9,435 bases of DNA. Source: Pirellulales bacterium. GTDB taxonomy: Bacteria > Planctomycetota > Planctomycetia > Pirellulales > Thermoguttaceae. Of the stretch, positions 7,423 to 9,435 are shown piece by piece. The notes under the pieces were generated by a model. That model made no database searches. It saw only the letters and a program-made list of their open reading frames with translations, and was not told the DNA's origin. Each line of letters opens with the position of its first letter. The stretch's first letter is position 1. Position numbers and translations under genes: made by a program. The DNA lies in the NCBI GenBank assembly GCA_030642635.1, contig DAOWNK010000114.1, positions 1 through 9,435 of the forward strand, written 5' to 3'.

Positions 7423-7423
7423 A

Positions 7424-8038
7424 TCATTCATCGTTTATCATCACCTCTTGCAATTTTTTGATCGCACGCATCCAAAGCATCTGCACGGCCGGTCGGCTGC
7501 GGTCCATCCGATCGGCCACCTCGCTGAACGGCAGCCGCTGGAGATTACGCAACACGATTACCTCTTGATAATCATCGGGCAACTCGGCCAAGGCTGCGGT
7601 AACGCGCAGTTCGCCTTCAAGCCGCAAAAATTCCTGGCTTGGGGTCGGACCACCGGCGGCAGGTTCCGGCGCACCGTGCATGGCGCTGTCGGCCGGGTCG
7701 CGAAACGGCACCTCTCGCCGTGCCCGTCGCTTTGCCGTGCCGTGATATTGTCGCACGAAGTCGGCTGCGTTGTTCGAAAGAATCTTGCGCAGCCACCCAA
7801 GCCATTCCTTCTCTGAAGTGCCTTTGAACCGGTCGAAATCGCGGTGCGCTTCGAGCATCGTCTGCTGCACCAGGTCCGAGGCGTCGACCTTTACACGCAG
7901 TGAACTTTCGACCTGTGAACGAGCGACGAATCCCAAGTAGCTGCGGCACAGGCCGAACAATTGGTTTCGGCATTCGTCGTCGCCGTCCCTGGCCCGCTCG
8001 ATCAGTTCGGAGATATCGGGTTTTGAGTCGTCGGTCAC
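7424..8038 (-). CDS. ECF-type sigma factor
   Basis: The product of 204 residues is an extracytoplasmic-function-like sigma-70 protein that would direct RNA polymerase to a specific set of promoters. Region 2 spans about 22-97, with DASDLVQQTMLEAHRDFDRF at 52-71 and a following helix that would contact the -10 element. Region 4 spans about 148-197. It has LPDDYQEVIVLRNLQRLPFSEVA and a helix-turn-helix ending in RPAVQMLWMRAIKKL at 182-196. A linker rich in Pro, Gly and Ala (about 112-135) joins them. No membrane segment or anti-sigma gene is seen. The start is GTG at 8038, 5 nt after the stop of the DUF4091-like gene, with no clear Shine-Dalgarno sequence, so it probably depends on ribosomes finishing the upstream frame. 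The kinase downstream is a plausible regulator, by analogy with planctomycete sigma-kinase pairs. Confidence 0.92.
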   Translation of the reverse strand: MTDDSKPDISELIERARDGDDECRNQLFGLCRSYLGFVARSQVESSLRVKVDASDLVQQTMLEAHRDFDRFKGTSEKEWLGWLRKILSNNAADFVRQYHGTAKRRARREVPFRDPADSAMHGAPEPAAGGPTPSQEFLRLEGELRVTAALAELPDDYQEVIVLRNLQRLPFSEVADRMDRSRPAVQMLWMRAIKKLQEVMINDE

Positions 8039-8043
8039 AACGA

Positions 8044-9174
8044 CTATTTTACCAACTGCTCGATCGCCTTGGCAACCGCCTCGCGCCTGGCATAAATCGG
8101 CGCAGGGTCGGTGCTGAATGTGGTCATATCGCTGGTAATATCCTCGGGTACCTCCAACAATGCTTCATACCGCTTGACCTGCTCGGCCGAGAGATTGTCG
8201 CGTCGCTTGGCGAGCAAATCACGCAACATGTAGAGGCATTCGTAGTCCTCGATCCCCTCGCGGAGCATCTCCCAGCGGATGCTCGATACCGGCGGCTCGA
8301 TGACCGGCCCGTCGCCCGACAGGCCGGGCACGGCGGCAGAGGTGGGCGGGTAGATGAACCGACCGTCGCCGTTACCCCAAAACTTTTTCGTCCCTTTCGG
8401 CGTGTCATAGCCGCTGACGTAACCCATCGGATCCTCGTATGGATTCTGCGGCTTGTCTGGATAGGCCGCGCTGGAGGTCCAGTAGTTGGCCTGCCAGATC
8501 AGCACGCCTTTGATGTCGCGCTGCCACGTCTGCCACAGCCAGGTGCGCAGCTCGACGGCCGGGTGGTCGATAAACAGCGTGCAGTACGGGGCCTTCGGCC
8601 CACAGCAGACGTACCACCAGAACCGCTCACCTTCCGCTCGACGTTTTTTGGCAGCCTCGGCGTCGTAACGAAGAGTAACCACGCACCAAATATCGATTCC
8701 TTTCAACCCCTCTTCAACCTGTTCGGTCAAAAACGTTCGCAAACCCGGTGCATACTTCTTCAGCCGCTGCATCCCACTGGTGACAAACTCGTAGTCCTTC
8801 GGCGCCGGCTCGTCGAACCAGTAGATGTAGGCCATTTCCAGCCAATCCTTTTTGCGCAGGTGTTCTTCGATTTGCTTCACTTGGCTGGAGAACATGACTT
8901 GGTACTCGGGCGTTTCTTCGCCGAACTTGCCGATTTTCGGTTCATAACGTTTGTGGAACGTTCCGCCGCCCATGCCTTGAATTCGCAGTCGCAAACCGGT
9001 GAAGTTGAATTTCTCGACTGCTCGGGTCATCGCCGGATCGAACGCCGAGAAATCGACATCCGCACGCGGCGGATCGGCATCCGGGAGGAATTTTACACTG
9101 ATCGGGTCCAAAGGCGTCGGATTGTAGGGGCTGATGCGGTGGTCGGCGAAGCTCTGGTGGTACATGTCAACCAC
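8044..9174 (-). CDS. DUF4091-type glycoside-hydrolase-like protein, probably 5'-truncated
   Basis: The frame encodes 376 residues from a GTG at 9174. Signs of the DUF4091 / glycoside-hydrolase-like family include YIYWFDEP at 117-124, IDIWCVV at 160-166, GVLIWQANYW at 223-232, and the C-terminal SIRWEMLREGIEDYECLY at 298-315. These proteins are thought to act on carbohydrates outside the cytoplasm, but their activities are poorly defined. No signal peptide is present. The GTG lacks a visible ribosome binding site. The frame stays open upstream to an in-frame TAG at 9325-9327, and the translation of 9175-9324 still reads like family sequence (for example LHVWNFSLP). Family members normally have a longer N-terminal beta-rich part. 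The gene therefore looks broken at its 5' end, either truly or through an assembly error. Confidence 0.8.
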   Translation of the reverse strand: MVDMYHQSFADHRISPYNPTPLDPISVKFLPDADPPRADVDFSAFDPAMTRAVEKFNFTGLRLRIQGMGGGTFHKRYEPKIGKFGEETPEYQVMFSSQVKQIEEHLRKKDWLEMAYIYWFDEPAPKDYEFVTSGMQRLKKYAPGLRTFLTEQVEEGLKGIDIWCVVTLRYDAEAAKKRRAEGERFWWYVCCGPKAPYCTLFIDHPAVELRTWLWQTWQRDIKGVLIWQANYWTSSAAYPDKPQNPYEDPMGYVSGYDTPKGTKKFWGNGDGRFIYPPTSAAVPGLSGDGPVIEPPVSSIRWEMLREGIEDYECLYMLRDLLAKRRDNLSAEQVKRYEALLEVPEDITSDMTTFSTDPAPIYARREAVAKAIEQLVK

Positions 9175-9324
9175 CTTGCGCTTGTCGGCCTCGGTCTTGA
9201 GTTGGTGGTAGCGGTATATGTTTCCAATGTTAAGCCCGAAGCCAGTCTCGATATGGTTCCGCTCCGGCAGCGAGAAGTTCCAAACGTGCAGTTTTATGGC
9301 TCTTCCGTTTTTAGGTGCAAAACG
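9175..9324 (-). pseudogene. Upstream remnant of the DUF4091-like gene
   Basis: The 50 codons between the GTG at 9174 and the in-frame TAG at 9325-9327 contain no ATG and no convincing start. Their translation includes GRAIKLHVWNFSLPER and GFGLN, which resemble the strand and linker preceding the catalytic domain in DUF4091 proteins. The homology therefore runs past the nominal start and stops abruptly at the TAG. The same frame further upstream has several more stop codons, at the window edge and within 9328-9435. Confidence 0.55.
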
Positions 9325-9433
9325 CTAGAAACACGGCCTTCAGGCCGGCGGCCATCTCGCGTAGCTCGGCGATGCTCCGCTGGACCGCTTCCGAGGCCCG
9401 GTTCAGGTCCAGAATCAGCCGGCTGAAGAGTGT
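9311..9433 (-). CDS. Partial reading frame at window edge, unknown product
   Basis: Open from the right edge to a TAA at 9311-9313, giving 40 residues. It begins TLFSRLILDLNRASEAV and ends with LKAVFLAFCT. Codons are strongly GC at third positions, as in the real genes here. The segment ASEAVQRSIAELREMAAGL looks like an amphipathic helix. I do not recognise it. It overlaps the 5' end of the DUF4091 frame by 14 nt and is one frame off. Removing one base from the TTTT run near 9319-9322 (minus) would join it to the DUF4091 frame. It may be the C-terminus of a different gene, or the N-terminal part of the same gene separated by a frameshift. Confidence 0.35.
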   Translation of the reverse strand, partial: TLFSRLILDLNRASEAVQRSIAELREMAAGLKAVFLAFCT

Positions 9434-9435
9434 GC

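Noticed and set aside
7900..9426. A 508-residue open frame on the plus strand
   Set aside because: It lies opposite the sigma factor and DUF4091-like genes, is rich in Arg and Pro, has no ribosome binding site or recognisable domain, and follows from the GC-rich third positions of the minus-strand genes.

Overview
The window looks like chromosomal DNA from a planctomycete, probably of the Pirellulales type. This is inferred from gene content, not from a marker gene. The clues are a Tat-exported Gfo/Idh/MocA oxidoreductase, a secreted HEAT-repeat protein, an ECF-type sigma factor next to a membrane-anchored Ser/Thr kinase, a DUF4091-type glycoside-hydrolase-like protein, and lpxK with the short planctomycete-style insert. 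Coding regions are GC-rich. Every protein gene is on the minus strand; only tRNA-Leu is on the plus strand.

Layout from left to right: 1-296 holds no convincing gene, only a terminator-like hairpin for tRNA-Ser. tRNA-Ser(GCU) lies on the minus strand at 297-383 with its own promoter-like site, directly below the end of lpxK (lipid A 4'-kinase). lpxK and tRNA-Leu(CAA) are divergent and share a compact region with two back-to-back sigma-70-like promoters. A pair of hairpins bounded by TTTAGC and GCTAAA separates tRNA-Leu from the convergent end of the next unit.

Unit 1 (5718 to 1858, minus) has a good promoter (TTGAAA, 17 bp, TAGAAT), a leader of about 127 nt with two palindromes, then the Tat-exported oxidoreductase, a Sec-exported HEAT-repeat protein, and a flavodoxin-fold NAD(P)H oxidoreductase whose start overlaps the HEAT stop in ATGA. 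It resembles planctomycete sugar-oxidation loci, but no substrate can be read from the sequence.

Unit 2 (9433 to 5728, minus) contains a 5'-disrupted DUF4091 gene, an ECF sigma factor starting 5 nt after it at a GTG with no visible ribosome binding site, and a Ser/Thr kinase with a Gly-rich kinase domain and about six C-terminal membrane segments. A 22-bp tandem repeat lies between sigma factor and kinase. Sigma factor and kinase probably form a signalling pair.

I found no CRISPR array, insertion sequence, phage gene or clearly new defence system. The most interesting signals are the family of short hairpins with shared ends, the palindromic leader of unit 1, the broken DUF4091 5' end with a different reading frame above it, and the sigma factor that appears to depend on translation of that broken gene.
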